Shown here: positions 16,378 to 27,022 of the stretch, piece by piece
Position numbering within the stretch: the first letter of the stretch is position 1
How the letters are laid out: every line of letters starts with the position of its first letter
Assembly: GCA_018711985.1 (NCBI GenBank)
Contig: DVHS01000122.1
Location: 1 to 64,000 of the forward strand
Reading direction: 5' to 3'
DNA: 64,000 bases
Source of the DNA: Egerieenecus merdigallinarum
Lineage (GTDB): Bacteria > Bacillota > Clostridia > Christensenellales > Aristaeellaceae
Translations under genes and position numbers: made by a program
The notes under the pieces: generated by a model
Told to the model about the DNA's origin: nothing
Seen by the model: only the letters and a program-made list of their open reading frames with translations
Databases searched by the model: none

Positions 16378-17511
16378 TTGGCACAAAAACGTGATTATTA
16401 CGAGGTGCTGGGGGTTAGCAAGACAGCCACGGCGGACGAGATTAAACAGGCGTACCGCCGCAAGGCCAAGGAATGCCATCCCGACCTGCACCCCAATGAC
16501 AAAACCGCCGAGGAACGCTTCAAGGAGCTGAACGAGGCCAACGAGGTGCTCTCCGATCCGGATAAGCGGGCCCGCTACGACCAGTTCGGCTTTGACGGGC
16601 CGAACATGGGTGCGGGCGGGAATCCCTTTGGCGGTATGGACTTTGGCGGAAGCCCCTTCGGAGGAATGGGCTTCGACAGCATCTTTGACCAGATTTTCGG
16701 CGGAGGTGTGGGCACCACCAGCCGCCGTCAGGGCCCGGTGCAGGGCGCGGACCTGCGCTATGAGCTGCGGATTACTTTCGAAGAGGCGGCCAACGGCTGC
16801 GAGAAATCCTTTGACTTTTATCGGAATGAAAATTGTAAAACCTGCGGCGGCTCTGGCGCCAAGCCCGGCACATCGCCCACCACCTGTCAGACCTGCCACG
16901 GCACCGGTCAGGTGCGCAGCGGCGGCGGCTTTATGGTCACGGTGCGCACCTGCCCCACCTGCGGCGGTACGGGCAAAGTGATCCAGGATAAGTGCACGGC
17001 GTGCGGCGGTTCCGGTCGTACGCGGGTAAAGCGCACGGCCACGGTCAAGGTACCTGCCGGTATTGACAATGGGCAGACCATCGTCATGAACGGGCAGGGC
17101 GAACCAGGGCTCCGGGGCGGTCCCAATGGCGATTTGTATATCAACATTATTGTAAAGCCCCACAAGCTGTTCCGCCGGGATGGCTATGACCTGCGCTATG
17201 AGTTCCCGATTTCCTTTACCCAGGCGGCGCTGGGCGCCGATGTGGACATTCCTACCCTGCAAGGGCCTGTGAAGTATCACATCCCCGAGGGTACGCAGAA
17301 TGACCAGGAGCTGCGGCTGAAGGGTTACGGCATTCAGCAGCTGCGCGGTGGCGGCAAGGGTGATTTGCTGGTGCGGGTGCGCGTGGAAATTCCCCGCAAG
17401 CTCACCGAAAAGCAGAAGGAAATTCTGCGCCAGTTTGAGGATACCACCACGGGCAAGGAATATGAGAACAAAAAGAGCTTCATGGATCGCGTAAAGGAAC
17501 TGTTTAATTGA
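16378..17511 (+). CDS. dnaJ: Chaperone protein DnaJ
   Basis: 377 residues. J domain at residues 4-66 with HPD (KECHPDLHPNDKTAEERFKE), Gly/Phe-rich region (GGNPFGGMDFGGSPFGGMGF), four CxxCxGxG zinc repeats at about 150-215 (CKTCGGSG, CQTCHGTG, CPTCGGTG, CTACGGSG), then C-terminal substrate domains. Start is TTG at 16378 with a GAGGTG site; no alternative ATG lies nearby. Co-chaperone stimulating DnaK ATPase. End of the cluster, followed immediately by a strong terminator. Confidence 0.97.
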   Translation: MAQKRDYYEVLGVSKTATADEIKQAYRRKAKECHPDLHPNDKTAEERFKELNEANEVLSDPDKRARYDQFGFDGPNMGAGGNPFGGMDFGGSPFGGMGFDSIFDQIFGGGVGTTSRRQGPVQGADLRYELRITFEEAANGCEKSFDFYRNENCKTCGGSGAKPGTSPTTCQTCHGTGQVRSGGGFMVTVRTCPTCGGTGKVIQDKCTACGGSGRTRVKRTATVKVPAGIDNGQTIVMNGQGEPGLRGGPNGDLYINIIVKPHKLFRRDGYDLRYEFPISFTQAALGADVDIPTLQGPVKYHIPEGTQNDQELRLKGYGIQQLRGGGKGDLLVRVRVEIPRKLTEKQKEILRQFEDTTTGKEYENKKSFMDRVKELFN

Positions 17512-17515
17512 TCGG

Positions 17516-17549
17516 AGCGGGGGAAGCTGCTATGCTCTCCCGCTTTTTT
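17516..17549 (+). terminator. Terminator of the hrcA-dnaJ cluster
   Basis: Stem AGCGGGGGA / TCTCCCGCT (one G-U pair), 11-base loop, T6. Begins five bases after the dnaJ stop. Confidence 0.9.
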
Positions 17550-17588
17550 ATATTTGGCCTGAAACCATTGAATTCTTTTCCAAGGGGA

Positions 17589-17617
17589 TTCACATGTGGG
17601 GCAAAAACGTGTATAAT
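17589..17617 (+). promoter_or_regulatory. Promoter of the FprA-type flavoprotein gene
   Basis: TTCACA (17589-17594), 17-base spacer, perfect TATAAT (17612-17617); the gene start is 44 bases downstream. Confidence 0.8.
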
Positions 17618-17660
17618 ACCTGTGTTATGGCCCGAACTGAAAGCGAGGAGCGACGTGCAG

Positions 17661-18806
17661 ATGATTACCAAGGACATTCGTTACATCGGCGTGAATGATA
17701 AAGACCTGGATCTTTTTGAAGGGCAGTACGCCATTCCCAACGGCGTGAGCTACAATTCCTATGTGATTCTGGATGACCAGGTGGCGGTGCTGGATACCGT
17801 GGACAAGCGCAAGACGGAGGAGTTCCTGGCCAACCTGGAGCGGGAATTGCAGGGCCGCAGCGTGGATTACCTGGTGGTGAACCATCTGGAGCCGGATCAT
17901 GCTTCCAGCATCCGCGCCTTTGTGGACCGCTATCCCAAGGTTCGCCTGGTGGGCAACGCAAAAACCTTCCAGATGCTGCCCCAGTACTTCGAGCTGGATC
18001 TGTCCCAGGCAGTGACGGTGAAGGAAGGGGATACCCTGTCCCTGGGACACCATGAGCTGCACTTTGTGATGGCGCCCATGGTGCACTGGCCCGAGGTGAT
18101 GATGACCTACGACGCTACGGATCGCGTGCTGTTCAGCGCCGATGCCTTTGGCAAGTTTGGCGCCCTGGATGTGGATGAGCCCTGGACGGAGGAAGCCCGG
18201 CGGTACTATTTCAATATTGTGGGCAAGTTCGGGGCCAATGTGCAGTCCGTGCTGAAAAAGGCGACAGGCCTGGATATCCAGATGATTTGCCCCCTCCACG
18301 GCCCGGTACTTCAGGAAACCATTCCGGAAGTGATCGGCCTGTACGACCTGTGGAGCCGCTATGAGCCGGAAAGCGAGGGCGTGCTGATTGCCTATGCGTC
18401 CCTGCATGGCAATACGGCCCAGGCAGCCAAAACGTTGGCTGGCATGCTGGAGCAGGCGGGCACGCCCACGCAGCTGCTGGACCTGGCCCGCTGTGATACT
18501 TCCCTGGCGCTCTCCGAGGCTTTCCGCTATGGCAAGGTGGTCTTGGCCGCGTCCTCGTACAATGGAGGTGTTATCCCCTGGATGGATGATTTCCTCCATC
18601 ATCTGTTGGCAAAGAACTATCAGAAGCGTACGGTGGGGCTGATGGAAAACGGCTCCTGGGGACCTTCTGCGGTGAGAACCATGAAGGGCGTGCTGGCCCA
18701 GATGAAGGAACTCACCATCATAGAGCCTGCTGTTACCCTGCGGGGCGCCATGAAGCCCGGCGACGTTTCCGCGCTGGAAGCCTTGGCCAAGGCCCTGATG
18801 GCGTAA
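17661..18806 (+). CDS. FprA family A-type flavoprotein (diiron-flavin oxygen/NO reductase)
   Basis: 381 residues. The N-terminal metallo-beta-lactamase-like domain carries the diiron ligands (NHLEPDHASSIR, VMAPMVHWPEVMMTY, FSADAFGKFGALD, CPLHGP); the C-terminal flavodoxin domain begins LIAYASLHGNTAQAAK (FMN phosphate loop) and includes AASSYNGGVIPWMDDF. These enzymes reduce O2 to water or NO to N2O in anaerobes, using electrons from rubredoxin or F420-type partners. Start ATG 17661 (GAGGAG upstream). No rubredoxin gene adjacent. Monocistronic: own promoter and own terminator. Confidence 0.93.
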   Translation: MITKDIRYIGVNDKDLDLFEGQYAIPNGVSYNSYVILDDQVAVLDTVDKRKTEEFLANLERELQGRSVDYLVVNHLEPDHASSIRAFVDRYPKVRLVGNAKTFQMLPQYFELDLSQAVTVKEGDTLSLGHHELHFVMAPMVHWPEVMMTYDATDRVLFSADAFGKFGALDVDEPWTEEARRYYFNIVGKFGANVQSVLKKATGLDIQMICPLHGPVLQETIPEVIGLYDLWSRYEPESEGVLIAYASLHGNTAQAAKTLAGMLEQAGTPTQLLDLARCDTSLALSEAFRYGKVVLAASSYNGGVIPWMDDFLHHLLAKNYQKRTVGLMENGSWGPSAVRTMKGVLAQMKELTIIEPAVTLRGAMKPGDVSALEALAKALMA

Positions 18807-18873
18807 TGCGGGCAAACGATAATTCGGCTGCGCTGGCAAAGCGGCGCGGTAAAAGCTGCATGATGCTTCGATT

Positions 18874-18906
18874 CCTCTCCCCCTCATGGGGGAGAGGAAA
18901 TTTTTT
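18874..18906 (+). terminator. Terminator after the flavoprotein gene
   Basis: Ten-base perfect stem CCTCTCCCCC / GGGGGAGAGG, TCAT loop, then AAA and T6. Confidence 0.85.
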
Positions 18907-18913
18907 GCATTTC

Positions 18914-18954
18914 AAAAAAATGGCCCGGCAGACGCTGCAACAGGGTCTGCCGGG
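18914..18954 (-). terminator. Terminator of the giant repeat-protein gene
   Basis: On the minus strand: CCCGGCAGAC, 11-base loop, GTCTGCCGGG, then after three bases a T7 run. Lies 20 bases past the stop of the SdrD_B-type gene. Confidence 0.88.
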
Positions 18955-18974
18955 CGGGAAAAGGGACAATGGTT

Positions 18975-21900
18975 TTATTCGCCGTAGGTCAGCTTGGTCC
19001 AGTCCTGAGTGGGGGCATCGCCGATACCGGCGGGATACACGCCGGCTTCCCGGAGGATAAAGCCCATATCCACATTCCGGTTGGCGGCGTTGCTCTTCAC
19101 CTGAATATCCTCGATGGTGGAAACGCTCTCCTTGCTTTCCGGCAGCAGGCTGGTCATGAGTCCGGTGCCGGGCTTGGTGGGCTGAACCTCCGCGGGATAG
19201 GTGACCTCCAGGCTATAGGTGCTGGGGTACAGGTTGTCGAACATGTAGTAGCCGTAGGCATCCGTGGTGGTTTCCGCCACGGTTTCCCCGTTGCGGATCA
19301 GCCGCAGCATCACACCGGGGAGGCCGGGCTCGGCGGAGTCGTACCAACCGTCGCCGTCCAGGTCCAGCCAGGCCAGATCGCCCAGGCTGCCGGGCTGCAC
19401 GCCGCCAATGTCCAGGGAGAGCTGATCCTCCGCCATGCGCAGGGTGATCGTGTCGCTCTGCCCGGCGCGTCCATTGGTCTGGGCGAGAATGCTCACCTGG
19501 CTGCCGTCCGCCAGGCGGGCATCTCCCGGCTCCACGGCCAGGTAGCCCTCCGGCAGGGTTACGGCGATGTAATAGTCTCCGGGAAGCAGCTTGTCGAAGC
19601 GGTACTGTCCGTCCTCCAGGGTATCAAATACCTGCAACTGTGTGCCGTTGCTGTCCGTGAGCACCAGATGAACCTGCGCAAGGGGCACGATTTCGCCGTT
19701 CAGGTCGGCCCATACCGTGCCGCCCAGGGAGGTGTAGACCACCACGCCGGCCCGTAGGTCGTCCCGGATCTCGCCCGCCTGAACAGTGACATGCTGCGCA
19801 ATGGCGGTGAGGTCGTCCTGGAAGGTGCTGTCCCCGGTCTTGGCGGCCAGCATGTTTTCAGTCAGCGCGTGGGAGAAGGTGTACTCCCCGGGGAGCAGCC
19901 CTTCGGCCACAAAGGTACCCGTTTCATCCGTGGTCAGGGTGGTAAAGGTCAGGCCCGTGCTCTCGTCCACCACGGTGATTTGCTTGCCGGCGGGCGTTTT
20001 TTCACCGTCGCCCATGCGGCCATCGTTGTTTTCATCCAGCCAGAGGCGCCCGCTGACGGTGGCGGGGGTTACGCAGCCCAGCAGCTGATTTTCGTAACGG
20101 TCGCCCATGGCCACGGCCAGGGAAACGGATTGCTCGCCGCGGCCGGGCGTCAGGGGCAGGGTAAAGGCGGTTTGACGGGTGAGCACCAGCCCGTCGGGGA
20201 AGGACACGCGCAGCGTATAGGTATCGGGGTGAAGCTGCCCTAGGGTGAATGCACCGTCCGCACCGGTGGTGCAGGTGATTTCCTCCAGATCCCCGCGGCT
20301 GGGCGTCAGGGTCAGGGTTACGCCGGCCATGGGCGCGTCTCCGGCGTCCAGGGAGCCGCTGCCGTCCTGGTCGGTGAACGTGGTACCGCTGATGGAGCCC
20401 AGGGTCAGGCCGCCCACCAGGGGCATGCTTACTTCCTGCCCGGTGGCAAAGTCGAACCATTCGCTGGCGCCCACGTTGCCTTCTCCAGTAAGGGTATTGC
20501 CGCCGCTTTGCACGGAAGAGAACACGGCCTCGCCGGGGAGCTCATAGCGCACATAATAGCGTCCGGGCATCACCGCGTCGAACAGGTACGCGCCGGTTTC
20601 GTCCAGCGCGGTCTCAAAAACGGCGCCGCTTTCACTCATCAGCTGCACCACGGCCCCCGCAAACCCGGATTCGCCTTCGTCCAGCAGGCCATTATCGTTG
20701 CTGTCCGCAAAGACGCTGCCCTGTACCGTGCCCGGGAGAATCATGCCTGCGTCCATCTGCTGGCGGTTCTCGCCCAGGGCCAGGAAGAAGGGCTCGGATT
20801 GTCCAGCGCCACCGGTGAGGTTCACCATGACATTCTGTTGCCCCAGGCAGGTGAAGGCATAGCCGCTCTTGGCCTGCATGGACAGCTGATAGGTTCCGGG
20901 GGTGAGATCCTTAAAGGTATACACGCCCTTGTTGCTGGTTTTTACCTTGTCCACTTCGTTGCCTTCCGCGTCCAGCAGCGTGACGGTCAGGCCGGACACC
21001 ACCTTTTCCCCTTCGTCCATGGTGGCGGAGAAGTTATCGTCCAGGTAGCAGGTACCGGTGATGGAACCGGGATAAATAGCCCCCACCACCACCTGCTTGT
21101 TTTCGCCCAGGGCCAGGGTCAGCGGATCGACGCTGTTTTCCCGGCGACCGGAGCGGGCCTTGAGCCAGTTGCCGGTGACGGAGGCGTCCACCGTGGTGGT
21201 GAAGGTGGAGCCGTCGTCGGGCAGGATCACCCGCAGGCGGTAGTCATTGGGCCGCAGGGCCGTGAGACGGAAGCTGCCATCCTCGGCGGAGAGGGCGGAG
21301 CCCACCAGATCGCCATTGGACTTGTAGATTTCCACATCCACGCCCGCCAGGGGGGCTTCTCCTGCGTCATACAGGCCATTGTAGTTGGCGTCCAGGAAGG
21401 CCATGCCTTCCACGGTCGCTTCCCGCATCATGCCCACGTGTTGCAGGTCCAGGGTTTCACCTGCTTCCAGATTAATGCTCTTGCTGGCCGTGCGGCGGCC
21501 TTCGGTGGTGATGATGGAGCGCCGCTCTCCGCCGGTGGAACTGTAACGGGTGAACATCCACCCCTCAGGGCAGGTGAAGGAGAGCTTGTAGTTTCCGGGA
21601 CGCACCTGGTCCAGGGTGTAGACGCCATCCGCGCCGGACTGCGTGGTATAGACCTGCTGCTCATCCTTTTCATTGATGAGGGAAACGGTGACGTTGGGCA
21701 TTACGCCTTCGCCCTCGTTCCAAATGCCGTCGGCGTTTTCATCCATCCAAACGATGCCGGTTACAACGGCCATGGTGTTTACGCCAATGCCTACCTGGGC
21801 GGCGGCCTCAGGGGTTACGGTGAACTCCTGGCTCACCTGCACCAGCTCAGAGCTCATTTCCATGATGCTGGAGGTGGCGCGGATCTCCTTGCCCTTCTTG

Positions 21901-24059
21901 CCAAAGCCGTACCCATCAGGCAGCGTCGCCCGCAGCTTGTAAGTGCCAGGGGCCAGGGTGGAGAAAACGGCTTCGCCTTCCTCATTGGTGCTCAGGGTGG
22001 CAATCACCACTTCTTGATCTTCCAGCACGCGAATGGCTTCCAGCGTTACGCCGGACAGGCGGCGCTCGTAGGTGCCGCGCTCACCGTTGGTGTTGGCGTC
22101 AATGAATACATTCACTTCCAGGGTGCAGGCGGCGGTGGCAGCGGCGCTCAGCCCTGTGATGTCCTGGCCGGACAGGGTCAGGGTGTCGCTCAGCCCCGTG
22201 AGGCTGATGCCGCTGGTACCAATCTGCCCCAGAAGCGCAACGCCATCTGGGGGGAGCACCTGTACGGTCCACTCACCCGCGGGAATCCCCGCAAAGGCCC
22301 ACAGCCCGTTGCCGTCGGTAAGCGTGGTGGCATATACGGCGCCGGTGGTATCCAGCAGATTCACCGTGGCTCCAGCCACGCCGGTTTCTCCGGCCTGCAG
22401 GGCGCCGTCCTCATTGGCGTCGATGAATACCTGACCGGACACCCCGGCGGCGCTGATGCAGGCCAGTTCGGGCACCGTGAGCGTTTCACCGGAGGCAACC
22501 GTCACCGTAGCGGTGGCCTGACGCAGCCCATTGGCATCCAGGCCCGTCCAGCCCTCACCGGCAGGCGTGCCCCCCGTGGGCAGGGAAACGGAAAGGGTGT
22601 AGCTTCCGGGCAGAAGCTCTTCAAAGGCATAGGCCCCCGCAGCAACCGTGGCCTGCAGCTGCTCTTGCTCACCGGACAGCGCCACCACGGTGCCGTCCGG
22701 CAGGTTGGATACGGTACCGGCAATGGCGCCGCCCTGGGTGAAAGCCAGCTGATAGGCGCTCTCCTGCCCGCCGGGCAGGGTCACGTTCCACTGCGCCTGT
22801 CCCCGTTGCAGGGTGGCGGCATGGTTCAGCTCTGTCAGCAGCATGCCCTGGGGAAGGGTGAGGGTCAGGGTGTATTCTCCGGGTTCCAGGTTACCCAGGG
22901 TCAGGGAGCCCTGCTCATCGGCCTGGCCTTCCGCGGCCACGGTATCTCCCTGGGAGAGCTGGCAGACATATGCCACCGGCATGGAGGCGGTGAGCCGCAG
23001 CAGGCCGCGGGCCTGCGCATCGGTGAAGACGTCCACGGCATCGGGGCTATCGCCGCCCACACGCACGGTTTGCACGGCGGCGGGAATCACATACCGTCCG
23101 TCCGCCGGGACAAAGGTCAGCACATATTCACCGGCGGTCAGTCCCTGGATGGCAAAGGCGCCCTCATCGTCCGTGACGGCGGAAGCGCCGGTCTGCACGG
23201 TAACGGTTACGCCGGAAACGCCGGCATCGCCGCAGCGTACCGTGCCGCGGATGACACAGTCAGCGGGTTCGGGAGTTACGGTGGGAGCTTCCGTGGGGAC
23301 CGGCGTGGTGGATAAAACAAAGGGGGACGGAGTGGCATCCGGTGTGACTGTGGGCGTGACGGCTTCCTGGGGGATAGGGGTGGCTGTGTAGGCCGTTACA
23401 CCCTCCACTTGCAGGCGGAGAATGTCATCCGCGTCGCCCTTGTAGGCCACAAGCTGGAAGGGAAGGTCCGGCCCCAGCGCCCGTCCCGGGGCGGCGGTGA
23501 GCTGGCGAAGCACATAGTCCCCCGCGGCGATGGCCTGGGGCAGGATGTAGTTTCCGGTCTCATCCAGGGAAAAGGTGAGCACCTCTTCCAGGGTTTCCTC
23601 GCCTGCCTCGTCCTGCTGGAGCTTCAGCACGGCAAAGGAAGCATTGACCTCTCCCTGTACGGTGAACAGCCCCGCGTCGGCATAGACCAGCACGGGCGGG
23701 TTGTTCTCCTTGCCCTCCGCGATGGAGACAGAGATGGGGGCGTCCTGGATCAGGTACCCCTCGGGCATGGTCTCCATCACCGGGCGCAGGGTGATTTCCT
23801 CCGTGGAGGACAGCGCCAAAGTGTCTGCGCTGCCGTCCTGTGGATGGGCCGTCACCTGCCCCAGCAGGGTCGTGCCGGACCATACCTCAAAGGCGCCGGT
23901 CAGGGGCTCGGTCATCCATTGGCCCTCCGACGTGGCCCGTAGCCCATTGAAGGATACCGACAGGGTGGTCTGGGCCGCCATGGCCACCGGCAGCATGGTG
24001 CATAGCAGCACCATGACCAGGGTCCATAGCATTCCTTTTCGTATGCGCGTAACTTGCAT
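18975..24059 (-). CDS. Giant secreted SdrD_B / prealbumin-like repeat protein, 1694 residues
   Basis: ATG 24059 begins MQVTRIRKGMLWTLVMVLLC, a clear signal peptide with AMAAQ cleavage. After about 200 residues comes a Thr/Pro linker (TPTVTPDATPSPFVLS), a carboxypeptidase-regulatory-like domain (GDAGVSGVTVTVQ), a divergent stretch, then about ten tandem SdrD_B-type beta-sandwich modules, each opening with a calcium-loop-like motif: FIDANEDGALQAGE, FIDANTNGERGTYE, WMDENADGIWNEGE, FLDANYNGLYDAGE, YLDDNFSATMDEGE, FADSNDNGLLDEGE, FTDQDGSGSLDAGD, WLDENNDGRMGDGE, a degenerate one (VWADLNGEIVPLAQ) and WLDLDGDGWYDSAE. Most modules contain a YTL/YKL segment like GEYTLTLTLP. No LPxTG, no C-terminal hydrophobic anchor and no dockerin; ends DWTKLTYGE. 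Likely extracellular stalk or matrix-like adhesin; ligand unknown. Confidence 0.9.
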   Translation of the reverse strand: MQVTRIRKGMLWTLVMVLLCTMLPVAMAAQTTLSVSFNGLRATSEGQWMTEPLTGAFEVWSGTTLLGQVTAHPQDGSADTLALSSTEEITLRPVMETMPEGYLIQDAPISVSIAEGKENNPPVLVYADAGLFTVQGEVNASFAVLKLQQDEAGEETLEEVLTFSLDETGNYILPQAIAAGDYVLRQLTAAPGRALGPDLPFQLVAYKGDADDILRLQVEGVTAYTATPIPQEAVTPTVTPDATPSPFVLSTTPVPTEAPTVTPEPADCVIRGTVRCGDAGVSGVTVTVQTGASAVTDDEGAFAIQGLTAGEYVLTFVPADGRYVIPAAVQTVRVGGDSPDAVDVFTDAQARGLLRLTASMPVAYVCQLSQGDTVAAEGQADEQGSLTLGNLEPGEYTLTLTLPQGMLLTELNHAATLQRGQAQWNVTLPGGQESAYQLAFTQGGAIAGTVSNLPDGTVVALSGEQEQLQATVAAGAYAFEELLPGSYTLSVSLPTGGTPAGEGWTGLDANGLRQATATVTVASGETLTVPELACISAAGVSGQVFIDANEDGALQAGETGVAGATVNLLDTTGAVYATTLTDGNGLWAFAGIPAGEWTVQVLPPDGVALLGQIGTSGISLTGLSDTLTLSGQDITGLSAAATAACTLEVNVFIDANTNGERGTYERRLSGVTLEAIRVLEDQEVVIATLSTNEEGEAVFSTLAPGTYKLRATLPDGYGFGKKGKEIRATSSIMEMSSELVQVSQEFTVTPEAAAQVGIGVNTMAVVTGIVWMDENADGIWNEGEGVMPNVTVSLINEKDEQQVYTTQSGADGVYTLDQVRPGNYKLSFTCPEGWMFTRYSSTGGERRSIITTEGRRTASKSINLEAGETLDLQHVGMMREATVEGMAFLDANYNGLYDAGEAPLAGVDVEIYKSNGDLVGSALSAEDGSFRLTALRPNDYRLRVILPDDGSTFTTTVDASVTGNWLKARSGRRENSVDPLTLALGENKQVVVGAIYPGSITGTCYLDDNFSATMDEGEKVVSGLTVTLLDAEGNEVDKVKTSNKGVYTFKDLTPGTYQLSMQAKSGYAFTCLGQQNVMVNLTGGAGQSEPFFLALGENRQQMDAGMILPGTVQGSVFADSNDNGLLDEGESGFAGAVVQLMSESGAVFETALDETGAYLFDAVMPGRYYVRYELPGEAVFSSVQSGGNTLTGEGNVGASEWFDFATGQEVSMPLVGGLTLGSISGTTFTDQDGSGSLDAGDAPMAGVTLTLTPSRGDLEEITCTTGADGAFTLGQLHPDTYTLRVSFPDGLVLTRQTAFTLPLTPGRGEQSVSLAVAMGDRYENQLLGCVTPATVSGRLWLDENNDGRMGDGEKTPAGKQITVVDESTGLTFTTLTTDETGTFVAEGLLPGEYTFSHALTENMLAAKTGDSTFQDDLTAIAQHVTVQAGEIRDDLRAGVVVYTSLGGTVWADLNGEIVPLAQVHLVLTDSNGTQLQVFDTLEDGQYRFDKLLPGDYYIAVTLPEGYLAVEPGDARLADGSQVSILAQTNGRAGQSDTITLRMAEDQLSLDIGGVQPGSLGDLAWLDLDGDGWYDSAEPGLPGVMLRLIRNGETVAETTTDAYGYYMFDNLYPSTYSLEVTYPAEVQPTKPGTGLMTSLLPESKESVSTIEDIQVKSNAANRNVDMGFILREAGVYPAGIGDAPTQDWTKLTYGE

Positions 24060-24158
24060 TCGTCCGCTGCCTCCATGTTCTTCGGGCAGAGCGCCCGTTT
24101 TTATTGTGTTCCCGGCATGAAAAAAACACGTGGATACCTGCCTATTTTTCCGATTATT

Positions 24159-24187
24159 ATGGTAAAACAAGCCGGTATAAATGTCAA
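24159..24187 (-). promoter_or_regulatory. Promoter of the giant repeat-protein gene
   Basis: Minus strand TTGACA (24187-24182), 17-base spacer, TACCAT (24164-24159), about 100 bases upstream of its start codon. Confidence 0.7.
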
Positions 24188-24256
24188 TGCTCCCAGTTGT
24201 AAAAGTCGCCAGCCGGGGCGGGACACGGAACCAGCAGGCGGATGGCACGGTTTCCC

Positions 24257-24285
24257 TTGCTTCTTCCCCGCGCCTGTGCTATCAT
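24257..24285 (+). promoter_or_regulatory. Promoter of asnS
   Basis: TTGCTT (24257-24262), 17-base spacer, TATCAT (24280-24285), 48 bases before the asnS ATG. Confidence 0.7.
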
Positions 24286-24333
24286 ACAGGGGACAAAATT
24301 GCGCAAAGAAGCGCAAGAGGAGCGGAAAAGGGC

Positions 24334-25704
<1,371 letters not shown>

Positions 25705-25736
25705 TTTGGGTTAAAAGAAGAGGGAGGCGCCCCTTT

Positions 25737-26693
25737 ATGAAAATTGTCATTCTGGACGGTTATTCCGTCCATGCCAAGGACCTGAACTGGGACCTGCTGC
25801 GCCCCTTGGGAGAACTGACGGTTTATGACCGCACGCCCGCGGATCAGGTGATTGCCCGCATGCAGGGCGCGGAGATCGTGCTGACTAACAAGTGCCGGAT
25901 TACCCGGGAAGTGCTGGAGGCCTGCCCGGCGCTGCGCTATCTGGGTGAGCTGGCCACGGGGTACAACAACATCGACATTGCCGCCGCCAAGGAGCGGGGC
26001 GTGGTGGTTACCAATATCCCCGGATACAGCACCGTCTCCGTGGTGCAGCATGTGTTTGCCCTGCTGCTGTATGCCATGAGCCATGTGGCGGAGCTGAACC
26101 AGAGCGTCCACGCGGGGGACTGGGCCAACTGCCCGGACTTTACCTATCAGATCACGCCCCTGCAGGAGCTGTATGGACGCACCCTGGGCATCATCGGCTT
26201 TGGCCAGATCGGACAGCGGGTGGCCCGGGCGGCGCTGGCCTTTGGCATGGAGGTGGTCTATACCTGCCCCCATCGTAAACCCGAGCTGGAGGAGGAGTAC
26301 ATCCGCTATCTGCCCCTGGAGGAACTGCTGCGGGTGGCGGACGTGGTGAGCCTGCATTGCCCGCAAAATGCGGATACCACGGGCCTGCTGAATGCGGCAC
26401 GCATTGCCACCATGAAACGGGGAGCCATTGTCATTAACACCGCCCGCGGAGGCGTGGTGGTGGCACAGGACGTGGCGGATGCGCTGCAAAGCGGCCAGCT
26501 GGGCTGGTACCTGGCGGACGTGATGGAGCAGGAACCGCCCCGGGCGGATGAGCCGCTGCTCACAGCGCCCCATTGCGTGCTTACGCCCCACGTGGCCTGG
26601 GCACCCCGGGAGGCGCGTCTGCGCTTGATGGCCATTGCCTATGAAAACCTCAAAGGGTTCCTGGAAGGGAACGCGCCTCACCGCGTGGCATAA
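25737..26693 (+). CDS. D-isomer-specific 2-hydroxyacid dehydrogenase
   Basis: 318 residues. N-terminal substrate domain (LTNKCRITREVLEACPALRY, LGELATGYNNIDI), Rossmann NAD domain (LGIIGFGQIGQRVARAALAF), catalytic Arg in INTARGGVVVAQ, Glu in LADVMEQEPPRADEP and His in LTPHVAWAPREARL. The length and the SLHCPQNADTTGLLNAA region resemble glycerate/hydroxypyruvate dehydrogenases. NADH preference cannot be settled by eye: the residue after beta-2 lies in VVYTCPHRKPE, without the usual acidic residue, so NADPH is possible. Follows asnS by 32 bases with SD GAGGGAGG, so likely co-transcribed. Confidence 0.9.
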   Translation: MKIVILDGYSVHAKDLNWDLLRPLGELTVYDRTPADQVIARMQGAEIVLTNKCRITREVLEACPALRYLGELATGYNNIDIAAAKERGVVVTNIPGYSTVSVVQHVFALLLYAMSHVAELNQSVHAGDWANCPDFTYQITPLQELYGRTLGIIGFGQIGQRVARAALAFGMEVVYTCPHRKPELEEEYIRYLPLEELLRVADVVSLHCPQNADTTGLLNAARIATMKRGAIVINTARGGVVVAQDVADALQSGQLGWYLADVMEQEPPRADEPLLTAPHCVLTPHVAWAPREARLRLMAIAYENLKGFLEGNAPHRVA

Positions 26694-26750
26694 GCGGCTG
26701 TTGGGCAGTGGAATAGCCGCCGGTACAAGATGACGGCTTTGCCGGAAAGA

Positions 26751-26789
26751 AGATGCCGAAGGGTACCGCAACCCTTTCGGCATCTTTTT
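26751..26789 (+). terminator. Terminator of the asnS-dehydrogenase unit
   Basis: GATGCCGAAGGG, eight-base loop, CCCTTTCGGCATC (one G-T pair), then T5. Confidence 0.9.
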
Positions 26790-26965
26790 GCTTGGGTAGC
26801 TCCGAAAAATGACTGGAAGCCCCCTGCGAGGGGGCGATGCTGCACGGACGCAGTCGCCTGGGAACCATGAAAAATAGACTTGTCGCGGTTTTGCCACAGG
26901 CAGCGCGGGCCCTTGGCAGGATTTTTGTCAAGGTGTGCAAATCCGCGCCTTCCCTGAATTTTCTG

Positions 26966-26994
26966 TGGACGATTTCCGAAAAACGGTTTATAAT
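26966..26994 (+). promoter_or_regulatory. Promoter of dapF-dapL
   Basis: TGGACG (26966-26971; four of six matches), 17-base spacer, perfect TATAAT (26989-26994), 28 bases before dapF. Confidence 0.7.
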
Positions 26995-27022
26995 AGCTTA
27001 TCATGGGGAGGGGAGCGGAAGC

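Noticed and set aside
14386..17280. A 964-codon open frame on the minus strand opposite dnaK-dnaJ
   Set aside because: It mirrors codon structure of genuine dnaK and dnaJ on the other strand, has no SD and its translation is low-complexity Gly/Leu/Ala/His-rich with no domain. GC-rich genes often leave such antisense frames.
18975..19100. C-terminal cell-wall sorting signal in the giant protein
   Set aside because: The last 40 residues contain no LPxTG-like motif, no hydrophobic stretch and no basic tail.
20508..23315. A 935-codon plus-strand frame opposite the giant repeat protein
   Set aside because: Its His/Gly/Gln-rich repeats are the reverse reading of the SdrD_B modules; no SD or promoter.
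18975..24059. Tandem repeats in the giant gene as a possible CRISPR or tandem DNA array
   Set aside because: Periodicity is about 300 bases, is conserved at protein rather than DNA level, and is explained by beta-sandwich modules.
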